34,289 nucleotides of DNA from Candidatus Sumerlaeota bacterium (GTDB lineage Bacteria > Bacillota > SLNR01). A program made the translations under genes and the position numbers. The stretch is from positions 1 through 34,289 of the forward strand of contig SLNR01000116.1 of the NCBI GenBank assembly GCA_007132905.1, in the 5' to 3' direction. This document shows positions 25,007-33,627 of this stretch, piece after piece (positions within the stretch are counted from its first letter, which is position 1; every line of letters starts with the position of its first letter). The notes under the pieces are model-generated. The model did not search any database. It saw only the letters and a program-made list of their open reading frames with translations, and was not told where the DNA came from.

Positions 25007-25035
25007 ACTGCGGCACAGAGAAACTCTGTGACAGT
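25007..25035. repeat. Strong hairpin, possible structured RNA
   Basis: CACAGAG (25014-25020) and CTCTGTG (25024-25030) form a perfect stem with an AAA loop. ACTG and CAGT extend it across a small internal loop. No U tract follows, so it is not a terminator. Confidence 0.5.
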
Positions 25036-25287
25036 ATTACATATTATTGTCCATAAGTATAAACGGGAAGGTTATAAAACAAATAAACGGTTCGGAATTT
25101 TTTGAACAAAGACTGTTTAAAGCAATATGAGAATCGCTGCATTTAGGAATCAGATGGTCAGAAAAGAATTGACTCAGGGAAATTCCATCAAATGGGTATA
25201 GATAAAGTCGTTAGAATAACATATCAATACATTGTTTGTTTAAGGCATGAATTGTTTTAGTTTGTAAATTTGAAAGGGAAAACGAGA

Positions 25288-25401
25288 TTGGACAAAGAAT
25301 ATTTATTCAACAAAGAATATTTTGATGAAGGTTGTGTGATGCGGGGAGGTTTCTATGAAGAATATTGGTATAGTCCCAAACTTTCGAAAAGAAATCGCTA
25401 G
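25288..25401 (+). CDS. Possible 37-aa peptide overlapping nadK start
   Basis: A TTG at 25288 preceded at long spacing by GAAAGGG opens a frame of 37 codons that overlaps the first 47 nt of nadK. The peptide begins DKEYLFNKEYFDEG and contains a repeat (KEYLFN/KEYFDE) that comes from the 13-bp direct repeat ACAAAGAATATTT (25292-25304 and 25310-25322). It may be a leader for nadK translation, or chance. Confidence 0.2.
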   Translation: MDKEYLFNKEYFDEGCVMRGGFYEEYWYSPKLSKRNR

Positions 25402-26206
25402 AAAAATCACAGATGATATGATCATTTGGCTTAAAGAGCGAAATGTTGGGGCGCTGATGATACACGAGCATGCAATTTTAACAAGGCACAGTGAATTAGG
25501 GCGTTTTGAAAAAGAATTGACTTCTTTAATCGATTGTCTTGTCGTGCTGGGTGGCGACGGTACGCTGTTGAGTACAGCAAGGATGTTTGCGCCCTCCCCT
25601 GTCCCTTTATTGGGGGTCAACCTGGGGAAACTTGGTTTTTTGACAGAAATTGAAATTCCTGATCTCTTTGAAGGGTTGGAGAGGTTAATTAACGGACAGT
25701 ACAATATTGACGAAAGAATGATGTTGTCGACAAAATTAGTTCGAGACGGGGCACCCCTTGAGGAGTTTAATTCTCTAAATGATACCGTGCTGACCAAAGG
25801 GGTATTAGCTAGAATGATTACAATCAGCGTCTATGTTGATGATACGTATATCGACACCTATTTAGCTGACGGAATTATTCTCTCAACACCTACTGGTTCA
25901 ACTGCGTATTCCCTTTCAGCGGGCGGTCCAATTGTCAGTCCGAATGTAAACGCAGTAATACTAACTCCAATTTGTCCCCATACTCTCTATGCTCGTTCAA
26001 TTGTCCTTCCCGAGGATGGCGTTGTACGGATTGTCGTGGAGGGAGAGCACAGCGAAACGATGCTCACGATTGACGGACAATACGGATATACTCTGCAACC
26101 CGGTGATGAAATCATTGTGAAAAAATCAGATTTTGTAACGAGGCTCGTGCGACTCAGCGGACGGAATTTTTATGACGTGCTGCATAAAAAACTGAAAGGG
26201 GGTTAA
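25355..26206 (+). CDS. nadK: NAD kinase
   Basis: The 283-aa kinase phosphorylates NAD to NADP. The catalytic GGDGT motif is at residues 66-70 in LVVLGGDGTLL. It is followed by LGVNLGKLGFLTE, the NE/ND motif in SLNDTVLTKG, the segment GIILSTPTGSTAYSLSAGGPIV and the C-terminal half of the beta-barrel. ATG 25355 has GCGGGGAGG 6-7 nt before it. The methyltransferase gene starts 2 nt after its stop, so a nadK-mnmM-argR-recN operon is likely. FolD above and the reductive isoprenoid steps downstream of Dxs are users of its product. Confidence 0.95.
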   Translation: MKNIGIVPNFRKEIARKITDDMIIWLKERNVGALMIHEHAILTRHSELGRFEKELTSLIDCLVVLGGDGTLLSTARMFAPSPVPLLGVNLGKLGFLTEIEIPDLFEGLERLINGQYNIDERMMLSTKLVRDGAPLEEFNSLNDTVLTKGVLARMITISVYVDDTYIDTYLADGIILSTPTGSTAYSLSAGGPIVSPNVNAVILTPICPHTLYARSIVLPEDGVVRIVVEGEHSETMLTIDGQYGYTLQPGDEIIVKKSDFVTRLVRLSGRNFYDVLHKKLKGG

Positions 26207-26208
26207 AT

Positions 26209-26784
26209 GTGTTTAGTGAATTGTTGTCACCTACGGCTCTTGCCAAACTGATAATAAGCCGCCGCATTACCCCTGGAGACAATGTGGTTGATGCTACCGC
26301 CGGAAACGGTCATGATACTTTGTTTCTGGCAGAGCTCGTTGGCAGATTTGGCAAAGTCTATTCATTCGACATCCAAAGCGAAGCCTTAGAAGCAACTCAA
26401 GAGCGATTGAAGAAACAAAATTTGCTGGCGACAGTTACATGTATTAATGACTCTCATAAAATGATCGATCAATATGTACCAAAACCGATTTCAGGAGCAA
26501 TGTTTAATTTAGGCTATTTACCGGGAGGAGACCACAGCATCGCTACTGTCGTTGAAGAGAGCCTGCCGGCAATTAAAATCGTCTTGGATCTTCTAAAAAT
26601 CAGCGGTTTAGTTACGATTGTAACTTACCCCGGTCATGCAGAAGGGAAAAGAGAAGAAGAAAAAATCAGCGAATTTGTGCACAGCCTTGATAAGGAAAGA
26701 TTCGCCGTTATGATCACAAAGTTTATTAAAAAAAGCGGTGATCCACCGAATGTAATTGCAATTGAAAAAGGCAGGGGAATTTAA
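26209..26784 (+). CDS. mnmM: Class I SAM methyltransferase, MnmM/YtqB type
   Basis: The 191-aa protein has the Rossmann SAM loop VVDATAGNGHDTLFLAELVG, then NLGYLPGGDHSI and a YPGHAEGKREEEKI segment. This is the rRNA_methylase (YtqB) family, whose Bacillus member MnmM methylates 5-aminomethyl-2-thiouridine at the tRNA wobble position. Activity of this protein is inferred from the family. The start is GTG 26209, with AAAGGGGG at about 7 nt, inside the end of nadK and only 2 nt past its stop. Confidence 0.85.
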   Translation: MFSELLSPTALAKLIISRRITPGDNVVDATAGNGHDTLFLAELVGRFGKVYSFDIQSEALEATQERLKKQNLLATVTCINDSHKMIDQYVPKPISGAMFNLGYLPGGDHSIATVVEESLPAIKIVLDLLKISGLVTIVTYPGHAEGKREEEKISEFVHSLDKERFAVMITKFIKKSGDPPNVIAIEKGRGI

Positions 26785-26804
26785 TGCATATGGGGGTGTA
26801 ATGT

Positions 26805-27257
26805 ATGAAAGCAAGAAGACATACAATGATCATTGACATAATACGGAATAAGAAAATTGAAACCCAAGAAGACTTAGCAGAAGAACTTCGCAAATTAGGT
26901 GTTGATGTCACACAAGCAACAGTATCTAGAGATATCAAAGAATTAAGTTTAATTAAAATTCCCACAGAAGATGGGCGATATCATTACTCTTTACCTCCAG
27001 AAGACGCCTGGGTAAGCTCCATGGAAAGAGCAAAAAGGTTGTTTAGGGATAGTTTGGTCAGCATTGACCATAGTGAAAATATCATTGTGGTAAAAACACT
27101 CACGGGTAACGCCCATGCAGTCGCAGATATCATTGACAATATGCCGTGGCCGGAGCTAGTAGGTACTGTCGCAGGGGACGATACAATTTTAGTGATTGTC
27201 CGGGGTAAAGAAAAAGTGAAAGAGATTATCGATAAAATTAACGGCATTAAAAGATGA
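26805..27257 (+). CDS. argR: Arginine repressor ArgR/AhrC
   Basis: The 150-aa regulator has an N-terminal winged helix (DIIRNKKIETQEDLAEELRKLGVDVTQATVSRDIKELSLIKI). Its C-terminal domain oligomerises and binds arginine (ENIIVVKTLTGNAHAVADIID and VGTVAGDDTILVIVRG, with the GTVAGDDT arginine-contact motif). It controls arginine synthesis and catabolism. The ATG at 26805 follows GGGGGTG; an overlapping ATG at 26801 is out of frame. Its stop overlaps an ATG in the frame of recN. Confidence 0.95.
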   Translation: MKARRHTMIIDIIRNKKIETQEDLAEELRKLGVDVTQATVSRDIKELSLIKIPTEDGRYHYSLPPEDAWVSSMERAKRLFRDSLVSIDHSENIIVVKTLTGNAHAVADIIDNMPWPELVGTVAGDDTILVIVRGKEKVKEIIDKINGIKR

Positions 27258-27271
27258 GAGGAGAGTTCTGG

Positions 27272-29008
27272 TTGCTTGAGCATTTACGTGTAAAGGATTT
27301 TGCCTTAATCCGCGAGCTTGAAATCCGACTGCAGCCGGGTCTAAACATAATTACTGGTGAAACAGGGGCAGGAAAATCAATTTTGATTGATGCCGTCAGC
27401 ATGATTCTAGGGGGAAGAGCAAGCCAAGATCTTATCAGATCCGGAACCAAAAAAGCAGTAATTGAGGCTAGGTTTAGAATTTCGGGCAATGCCCCTGTAA
27501 AACAATGTTTAATTAAAAATGGTTACGATGTATCAGGAAATGGAGAAGAAGAGACGATACTAGTAAGTAGAGAAATCAACCGATCGGGGAAGAACATCTG
27601 CAGAATTAACGGGGAACTTTCGAATATATCTCTCTTAAAAAAGACAGGACAGTTCTTAGTTGATATCCACGGCCAAAATGAACATCAGTCAATATTGAAA
27701 CCAGAAAAACACATAGATCTTTTGGACAGTTTTATCGGTTTTGAGATTCAAGAGATTCTGCCGGTCTACCAAAGCAAACTGAAAAACTATAACCGAGTAA
27801 TTGAGAAGGTAAAGTCATTTGACCGTATTGTATCGGAAAAAGAGCAAAAGACCGAATTGCTGCAGTTTCAAGCAGATGAAATTGATGTTGCGGACCTTAC
27901 AATAGAAGAAGAGGAGAAGCTCCACGAAGAGAGAGAAATCCTTGGCAGCGCAGAGAAATTGTTTCAATTGACAAATCAAGCATACGAGTGCCTGTATGAG
28001 AATACGGGTGCTTTTTCAGCAGTCGATCTAATGGGGCAGGCCAGTTCTTTCTTGGAAGAAGCAGCAAGGATTGACTCAAAACTTGAAGGGCCTAAAGAGA
28101 TTTGTGAGGATGCGGTTGGAATCTTAGAAGATTCATCCCGTCAGATTAGACAATACAGGGACGAAATAGAATTTAGCCCGGATAGATTGAACGAAATTGA
28201 TGCACGCTTGGAAATGATAAATCAATTGAAAAGGAAATATGGCGGTACGATTGAAGACATTCTTCTTTATAAAGAAAAAGCGGAAAAAGAAATAGAAGAG
28301 CTGATGGATAGTGAAAGGATTTTGTCAGAACTAGAAAAAGAAAAGCAAAACCTTGTAAAAGAACTGAGGATCACTTCGCAAAAAATGTCAGAACTGAGAA
28401 AAGAAGGAGCGTCGAATTTACGCAAGCAAGTATGTCAGGAGCTTGAAGATTTGAATATGGAAAATACTCGTTTCGAAGTTGACATAGAAGCAGCTGAAGA
28501 TTTAAACAACACGAGTTCGTCAGCTGAAAAAGTCCAATCTTTTAATAAGAAAGGAGTTGACACGGTTGAGTTTTTACTGTCGCCCAATAAGGGAGAACCA
28601 TTAAAGCCGTTAGTCAATATCGCCTCCGGCGGAGAAGTGTCAAGAATAATGCTGGCCATAAAAACAGTTCTGGCTTTTTCAGATCAAATTCCCACCCTTA
28701 TATTCGACGAAATCGATGCAGGAATTGGCGGCAAAGCGGCTCAATCTGTTGGCAGTAAGATGCAGACGATTTCTTCTGCATACCAGGTTCTGTGCGTAAC
28801 TCATTTACCGCAGATAGCGGCTTTAGCAAACAACCATTATATGATATCCAAAAAGGAAGTTACAGAAAGAACGGAAACTTTTGTTCATAGATTAAGCGAA
28901 AAAGAAAGAATTCAAGAGATTGCCAGAATGTTATATGGAGACAAAGTATCTGAAACGACCTTAAAACATGCAGAAGAGATGATCAATTCAAGCAAATATA
29001 GATCTTAG
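27272..29008 (+). CDS. recN: DNA repair protein RecN
   Basis: RecN is an SMC-like ATPase acting early at double-strand breaks. The 578-aa product has Walker A ITGETGAGKSILIDAV, a long coiled-coil middle, the ABC signature VNIASGGEVSRIMLAIK and Walker B TLIFDEIDAGIGGKAA. I prefer the TTG at 27272 because GAGAGGAGAG lies just upstream and the product then begins LLEHLRVKDFALI as in the family. The ATG at 27254 overlaps argR and would have that site inside it. In Bacillus spoIVB follows recN, but here a cysteine synthase-like gene starts 13 nt later. Confidence 0.94.
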   Translation: MLEHLRVKDFALIRELEIRLQPGLNIITGETGAGKSILIDAVSMILGGRASQDLIRSGTKKAVIEARFRISGNAPVKQCLIKNGYDVSGNGEEETILVSREINRSGKNICRINGELSNISLLKKTGQFLVDIHGQNEHQSILKPEKHIDLLDSFIGFEIQEILPVYQSKLKNYNRVIEKVKSFDRIVSEKEQKTELLQFQADEIDVADLTIEEEEKLHEEREILGSAEKLFQLTNQAYECLYENTGAFSAVDLMGQASSFLEEAARIDSKLEGPKEICEDAVGILEDSSRQIRQYRDEIEFSPDRLNEIDARLEMINQLKRKYGGTIEDILLYKEKAEKEIEELMDSERILSELEKEKQNLVKELRITSQKMSELRKEGASNLRKQVCQELEDLNMENTRFEVDIEAAEDLNNTSSSAEKVQSFNKKGVDTVEFLLSPNKGEPLKPLVNIASGGEVSRIMLAIKTVLAFSDQIPTLIFDEIDAGIGGKAAQSVGSKMQTISSAYQVLCVTHLPQIAALANNHYMISKKEVTERTETFVHRLSEKERIQEIARMLYGDKVSETTLKHAEEMINSSKYRS

Positions 29009-29021
29009 GAGGATTTTAAGA

Positions 29022-30053
29022 ATGGATTGGGATAAAAACAAAAAAATGCATTCTTCGATATTTGAGACTGGGGGAAACACCCCACTTTTACTATTGAAAA
29101 AAATGAAGAAAGAAGCCCCGTTTATTGCCGGAAAATTAGAGTTTTTTAATCCTTCCGGAAGCTTAAAAGATAGAATTCTATTTCGGATGATTGAGGCTGC
29201 CGAGAAGAAAGAGGAACTGAGGCAGGGGATGACAATTATTGAGGGAACTACAGGCAATACTGGCATTGCAACAGCTATGGCGGGTGCTGTTAAAAACTAT
29301 CCGGTCACTATTGTCATGCCTGACGGGATGAGCGAAGAAAGGAAAAAAACTATTAAAGCCTATGGTGCCGAATTGATACTAACAGAGGGAGGGGAAAGCG
29401 ATGTAGATTTGGTAATCGAAAAGGTACGAGAAATGAAGCGAAAAAGCCCCGGAAAATTATGGGAAGTTGCTCAATTTTCAAATTATGATAATGCTAAAGC
29501 CCATTATCAAACCACGGGGCCGGAAATCTGGGAACAAACAGAAGGAAAGATTGGTGCTTTTGTAGCTTCGCAAGGAACGGGAGGTACCATTACAGGCGTT
29601 GCCCGCTATTTAAAAGAGAAAAATCCTGATATTCTAATTTACGCAGTTGAGCCGTCGGAATGTCCCATTCTTTCTGGCGGAGATTGGGGATCACACAGAA
29701 TAGAAGGTATTGGCGATGGTTTTGTTCCAGATGTGCTTGACCTTAAGTATATTGATGGCGTTGTACAGACATCTTCAGAAGAAGCAATTTCAATGGCAAA
29801 AAAACTAGCCAGGGAAGAAGGCATTTTTTGCGGGATTTCTTCTGGTTGCAATGTAACCGCCAGCATGAAAGTAGCAAAAGAACATCCCGACTCAAATTTG
29901 ATTGTGACGATGATAAATGACAATGGCTTGCGTTATCTATCCACCGAGCTGTGCGAGGAATCTCATACAAAGAACATTTCTGACAGAGAGCATAGCGTTA
30001 GTACGCATGACAAAGAAAAAGTAGCACAATCTTCATTAAAAGTAATAAAGTAA
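29022..30053 (+). CDS. Cysteine synthase-like PLP enzyme
   Basis: The 343-aa protein is a fold-type II PLP enzyme of the cysteine synthase family. The Schiff-base Lys49 lies in NPSGSLKDRI; cysteine synthases usually have NPGGSVKDR. The substrate loop reads GTTGNTG (residues 75-81) where TSGNTG is usual. The phosphate loop is ASQGTGGTITGVARYLKEKNP and the C-terminal loop EGIFCGISSGCN. A polar tail of about 30 residues is extra. It could be an O-acetylserine sulfhydrylase, but the loop changes leave specificity open. ATG 29022 follows TAGGAGG, 13 nt after recN, in the slot normally held by spoIVB. Confidence 0.85.
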   Translation: MDWDKNKKMHSSIFETGGNTPLLLLKKMKKEAPFIAGKLEFFNPSGSLKDRILFRMIEAAEKKEELRQGMTIIEGTTGNTGIATAMAGAVKNYPVTIVMPDGMSEERKKTIKAYGAELILTEGGESDVDLVIEKVREMKRKSPGKLWEVAQFSNYDNAKAHYQTTGPEIWEQTEGKIGAFVASQGTGGTITGVARYLKEKNPDILIYAVEPSECPILSGGDWGSHRIEGIGDGFVPDVLDLKYIDGVVQTSSEEAISMAKKLAREEGIFCGISSGCNVTASMKVAKEHPDSNLIVTMINDNGLRYLSTELCEESHTKNISDREHSVSTHDKEKVAQSSLKVIK

Positions 30054-30164
30054 ACTGAGTTTCAAAGTGAAGCGCCTCAAACACTGCAGGAATCAATTCC
30101 AATACGAAGAAGAAATCAGAGGTGGCAGTTTACAAGATAATGAAACCACGAGAGGTGTATGCAT

Positions 30165-30935
30165 ATGGAAAGAAAAATTAAAGTCATTATTGCCGATGAC
30201 AATCGAGACTTTTGCCATTTATTAAAAGAATACATCGAACGCCAGCCAGATATGGATTTGGTTGGAGCAGCTTATAATGGAGCCGAGGTAGTTGAAATGC
30301 TTCCAGCAAAGAGTCCGGATGTGATTGTTCTTGACATCATTATGCCGCACTTAGATGGAATCGGAGTTCTGGAAAAGATGACGTCGATGGGTTTGTCATA
30401 TAGGCCGAAGGTAATTATGCTTACCGCCTTTGGACAGGAAAATATTACCCAGAAAGTGGTTGAGTTAGGTGCAGACTATTATGTCTTGAAACCTTTTGAC
30501 CTTGATATACTCGTTGACAGGATACGTCAATTAGCAGAAATGGAAATTAAAAACGAAAATTACAATGCAACAGCTAAATCCAAAAGTTTAGACTCTGAGG
30601 TAACCAATATTATCCATGAAATTGGTGTCCCGGCACACATCAAAGGATATCAATATCTACGCGAGGCCATCATGCTCGTTATAAAGGATATGGATTTTTT
30701 GAATGCCGTTACAAAAGAATTGTATCCTGCTATTGCAGAGCAATTCAACACTACCCCAAGCAGGGTGGAACGGGCCATCAGACATGCCATCGAGGTTGCT
30801 TGGACGAGAGGGAACATGGAATTAATGAACGCTTTGTTCGGTTACACAATGAATACAGAAAGAGGAAAACCCACCAACTCTGAATTTATTGCGATGATAG
30901 CCGATAAGCTCAGAATGCAAATCCGAGCAAGTTAA
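30165..30935 (+). CDS. spo0A: Sporulation response regulator Spo0A
   Basis: The 256-aa regulator has a receiver domain with acidic pocket Asp11-Asp12 (IIADDNRD), phospho-acceptor Asp57 (VIVLDIIMP), Thr87 and Lys109. The C-terminal DNA-binding domain has [32 protein letters not shown]. All key residues are intact, so it should be functional. ATG 30165 is chosen because AGAGGTG lies 7 nt before it; the ATG at 30159 is too close. A sigma-H-like AGGAATC element lies about 75 nt upstream but is only a weak match, and I found no 0A box. Retained although neighbouring sporulation genes are missing. Confidence 0.96.
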   Translation: MERKIKVIIADDNRDFCHLLKEYIERQPDMDLVGAAYNGAEVVEMLPAKSPDVIVLDIIMPHLDGIGVLEKMTSMGLSYRPKVIMLTAFGQENITQKVVELGADYYVLKPFDLDILVDRIRQLAEMEIKNENYNATAKSKSLDSEVTNIIHEIGVPAHIKGYQYLREAIMLVIKDMDFLNAVTKELYPAIAEQFNTTPSRVERAIRHAIEVAWTRGNMELMNALFGYTMNTERGKPTNSEFIAMIADKLRMQIRAS

Positions 30936-30942
30936 TTGCATA

Positions 30943-30979
30943 AAATCCCTTTTCGGTTTCATTCGAAGAGGGATTTCTA
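30943..30979 (+). terminator. Terminator after spo0A
   Basis: AAATCCCT (30943-30950) pairs with AGGGATTT (30969-30976), with a further CG pair inside. The T tail is short (TTTCTATT). It lies 7 nt after the spo0A stop. Confidence 0.65.
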
Positions 30980-30995
30980 TTAAGGGGTGATATCA

Positions 30996-32081
30996 ATGTT
31001 AACAAAAGAAAGGGAAAAACTTTTTAAGGATCTTACGCAAGCTGCAGGTGTATCAGGTTTTGAAGATGAAATCAGGGATGTGATCAAGGGGTATCTGCCC
31101 AATAATGTGAAAATCGATTACGATAATACGGGCTCCTTATTGGTCACAAAACCAGGGTTGTCGTCTCATCCGAAAATTATGTTATCGGCGCACATGGATG
31201 AAGTTGGATTTATGGTCAGCCGTATCTCCGAAGAGGGTTTCATATATTTTGCGCCGGTTGGTATGTGGTGGCCTCATATCATGTTGGCCCAACGAGTCGT
31301 TATAAAATCCAAACAAGGTGATGTGCCCGGCTTTATAGGTGCAAAACCACCTCATCTATTATCTCCGGACGACCAGAAGAAAATGCAGGATATACATGAA
31401 ATGTTTATTGACATAGGAGCAGCTGATGAGAAAGAAGCCAGAGAAGTTTTTGGGGTGCGACCAGGCGATGCGGTCGTGCCAGATGCCCATTACAAAGCTA
31501 TGAAAAATCCGAAACTGCTTATGGCAAAAGCTTGGGACAACAGGGTGGGCTGTGCGCTGTATCTAGAACTGATAAAGGCTTTCTCAGAAGAAGACCATCC
31601 TAATACATTGGTTTTTTCTTTTACTACTCAAGAGGAAGTTGGGCTTCGGGGGGCAGAAACGGCTGCCGCTGCAGTTCAACCTGATGCCTGTCTTGTTTTC
31701 GACGGATGTATAGCGAATGATTTTCCGGGTGTGAGAAAAAGCGAGCTTCCCGTTGCACTGGGTGAAGGTGCTAATTTGATCATAATGGACCGGTCTCATA
31801 TACCGAATAAAAAAATGAGAGATTTTGCTTTTTCCGTAGCTGAAGAACAAGAAATACCCCTTCAGCCTGCTACTTTATTAGGTGCCGGAACTGACACAGG
31901 AAAAATTCTTCTGCATGATAAGGGAGTTCCCAGTGTAGCTCTTGGTGTCCCGCGACGCTATACTCATAGTCATACTTCCATTATTCATTACGATGACTAT
32001 GAAAACACTTTTCTCCTTCATATGGCTTTGATACAAAGAATGAACGAAGAAATGGTTAAAAGTTTTACAGATTTTTCATAA
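30996..32081 (+). CDS. M42 family metallopeptidase (glutamyl aminopeptidase type)
   Basis: The 361-aa protein has the M42 metal site: His in LSAHMDEVGF, Asp in AKAWDNRVGCAL, the catalytic Glu pair TTQEEVGLRGA, Asp in VFDGC, and the closing His in YTHSHTSI. The insert domain with FIGAKPPHLLS is present. M42 peptidases form large dodecamers that trim cytosolic peptides. ATG 30996 follows AAGGGGTGA, just after the spo0A terminator. It stands between spo0A and the NUDIX gene. Confidence 0.9.
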   Translation: MLTKEREKLFKDLTQAAGVSGFEDEIRDVIKGYLPNNVKIDYDNTGSLLVTKPGLSSHPKIMLSAHMDEVGFMVSRISEEGFIYFAPVGMWWPHIMLAQRVVIKSKQGDVPGFIGAKPPHLLSPDDQKKMQDIHEMFIDIGAADEKEAREVFGVRPGDAVVPDAHYKAMKNPKLLMAKAWDNRVGCALYLELIKAFSEEDHPNTLVFSFTTQEEVGLRGAETAAAAVQPDACLVFDGCIANDFPGVRKSELPVALGEGANLIIMDRSHIPNKKMRDFAFSVAEEQEIPLQPATLLGAGTDTGKILLHDKGVPSVALGVPRRYTHSHTSIIHYDDYENTFLLHMALIQRMNEEMVKSFTDFS

Positions 32082-32119
32082 TCGACTCCTTTCGACTATA
32101 TAGATTGGAGGTCCTCAGG

Positions 32120-32665
32120 ATGAAGATAGAACCGGAGAAGTTGATCGAAAAGAAAACAATTTATCGCGGAAATATTATTGATGTTTCTTTGGATAAAGTG
32201 ATCTTGGATAACGGGTCGGAAGCAATAAGAGAAACCGTTTACCATCCTGGTGCTGTTGCTGTGGTGGCTTTAACGAATTCGAAAGACATTTTGCTGGTGG
32301 AACAATACCGTCATCCTTCTAGAGAGAACCTTTTGGAACTTCCGGCCGGAAAGCTTGAAAGAGGGGAATCCCCGGTCGAATGTGCTAAACGAGAATTGTC
32401 CGAAGAAACTGGCTTCGAAGCACAAAATTGGTTAAAGATGAATGAGTTTTATACAGCTCCGGGATTTGCATCCGAAAAGATGTACATGTATTACGCAGAT
32501 AGTCTTACCAAAGTAAAGACTGACCTAGACGAAGACGAAAATATTGCCCTCAGGATCACTCCATATAAAGATGCGTTGTCAATGATATTATCAGGAAAGA
32601 TCAAAGATGGTAAAACGATAGCCGGACTTTTGTTTTTTGAGTCCTTCATTAAAAGCAAGGATTGA
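32120..32665 (+). CDS. nudF: NUDIX hydrolase, ADP-ribose pyrophosphatase type
   Basis: The 181-aa enzyme shows the complete Nudix box GKLERGESPVECAKRELSEETGF. Upstream it has the VYHPGAVAVVAL and VEQYRHP elements characteristic of the NudF/ADP-ribose pyrophosphatase group, which hydrolyses ADP-ribose to AMP and ribose-5-phosphate. ATG 32120 follows TTGGAGG at about 8 nt. Its neighbour deoB, two genes on, also handles ribose phosphate. In Bacillus spoIIM lies between nudF and xerD; here xerD begins after 60 nt. Confidence 0.9.
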   Translation: MKIEPEKLIEKKTIYRGNIIDVSLDKVILDNGSEAIRETVYHPGAVAVVALTNSKDILLVEQYRHPSRENLLELPAGKLERGESPVECAKRELSEETGFEAQNWLKMNEFYTAPGFASEKMYMYYADSLTKVKTDLDEDENIALRITPYKDALSMILSGKIKDGKTIAGLLFFESFIKSKD

Positions 32666-32725
32666 AGTTTTGATTCTATGTGCTGGGTTTCGGCTAACAT
32701 TGGTAAACGCTTATAGGAGGTGGCT

Positions 32726-33613
32726 ATGCAAGATTCCATTCGAGATTTTTCTCACTACCTCATGGTTGAAAAAGGTCTTTCTAAAAACACAATACAGTCT
32801 TACGGCCATGATCTTAGAAATTTTGAAAAGTATGTTTTTGAATCGGATGGTGGTTCATTATTAAAGGTTGATAGAGATGCTATTTTGTCTTTTATGAGTC
32901 TTCAGCAAAGGCAAGGAAAAGCGAGTTCTTCGATTAGCAGAAGCTTGGCTGCGATGAAACAGTTTTATCGTTTTTTAGTGCAAGAAGAACTTATTAGCAC
33001 GGATCCTACCGCTGATTTTGAATCACCTAAGACAGAAAAACGCCTCCCTAAGGTAATGACACTTGAGGAAGTGGATTTGCTATTAGCTGGACCGGATCTT
33101 ACAAAGCCAAGTGGCAGAAGAGATAAAGCGATGCTGGAGCTTTTGTATGCGACGGGGATACGTGTATCAGAGATGATATCCTTAAACGTTTCCAATGTAA
33201 ATTTAGAGAACGGGTATGTTCGTTGTATTGGGAAGGGTTCAAAAGAAAGGATTATTCCACTAGGTTCAATAGCTGCAAAGTTTGTAAGGCAGTTTATCGA
33301 AAGAGGAAGAAAGAGCATGCTGAAAAACCAAAAAACTGAAGCATTATTTTTGAATCATCATGGCAGAAGGCTGACTAGGCAGGGTTTTTGGAAAATACTC
33401 AAAAAACATGCAGTGGATTCCGGAATTAAAAGAGATATTAAACCCCATACAATTCGGCATTCTTTTGCAACCCATCTCCTTGAAAATGGAGCAGATTTGA
33501 GGTCTGTCCAGGAAATGCTTGGACATGCCGATATATCCACCACGCAGATTTATACGCACATTACTAAAAATCGTCTGAAGCAGATTTATGATAAGACACA
33601 TCCTAGAGCATGA
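32726..33613 (+). CDS. xerD: Tyrosine recombinase XerD
   Basis: The 295-aa recombinase resolves chromosome dimers at dif. The SAM-like core-binding domain (about residues 1-90) is followed by the catalytic domain with Arg146 (YATGIRVSEM), Lys173 (GKGSKER), His241 and Arg244 (HTIRHSFATH), His267 (GHADISTTQ) and nucleophile Tyr276 (QIYTH). ATG 32726 has AGGAGG 5 nt before it. XerD rather than XerC is suggested by the place next to deoB. It precedes deoB by 14 nt. Confidence 0.93.
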   Translation: MQDSIRDFSHYLMVEKGLSKNTIQSYGHDLRNFEKYVFESDGGSLLKVDRDAILSFMSLQQRQGKASSSISRSLAAMKQFYRFLVQEELISTDPTADFESPKTEKRLPKVMTLEEVDLLLAGPDLTKPSGRRDKAMLELLYATGIRVSEMISLNVSNVNLENGYVRCIGKGSKERIIPLGSIAAKFVRQFIERGRKSMLKNQKTEALFLNHHGRRLTRQGFWKILKKHAVDSGIKRDIKPHTIRHSFATHLLENGADLRSVQEMLGHADISTTQIYTHITKNRLKQIYDKTHPRA

Positions 33614-33627
33614 AAGGAGAAAATTCT

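Larger units (their letters stand above)
24717..25354. other. 638-nt gap between tlyA and nadK with several hairpins
   Basis: No convincing gene is seen. The stretch holds an intrinsic terminator (24965-24990), a long hairpin (25007-25035), a short TTGG-CGG-CCAA stem followed by T residues (about 24948-24962), and a 13-bp direct repeat in a short frame that overlaps nadK (25288-25401). No good promoter is visible to me, though nadK must have one or be read from upstream. In most relatives tlyA and nadK/argR lie closer together. Confidence 0.5.

Noticed and set aside
25303-25797. 164-codon open frame on the minus strand over the start of nadK
   Set aside because: It is antisense to the conserved GGDGT region of nadK; its composition reflects that gene.
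26805-27257. Arginine operator (ARG box) for autoregulation around argR
   Set aside because: No clear AT-rich TGAATaaaaATTCA-type palindrome was seen near argR or nadK.
30054-30164. Sigma-H promoter and 0A box upstream of spo0A
   Set aside because: An AGGAATC-like -35 exists, but the -10 GAAT element at correct spacing does not, and no TGTCGAA box is found; too weak for an annotation.
32726-33613. Integrase of a mobile element
   Set aside because: Although a tyrosine recombinase, it has the XerD length and motifs, lies in the conserved xerD-deoB order, and no attachment repeats or phage genes flank it.
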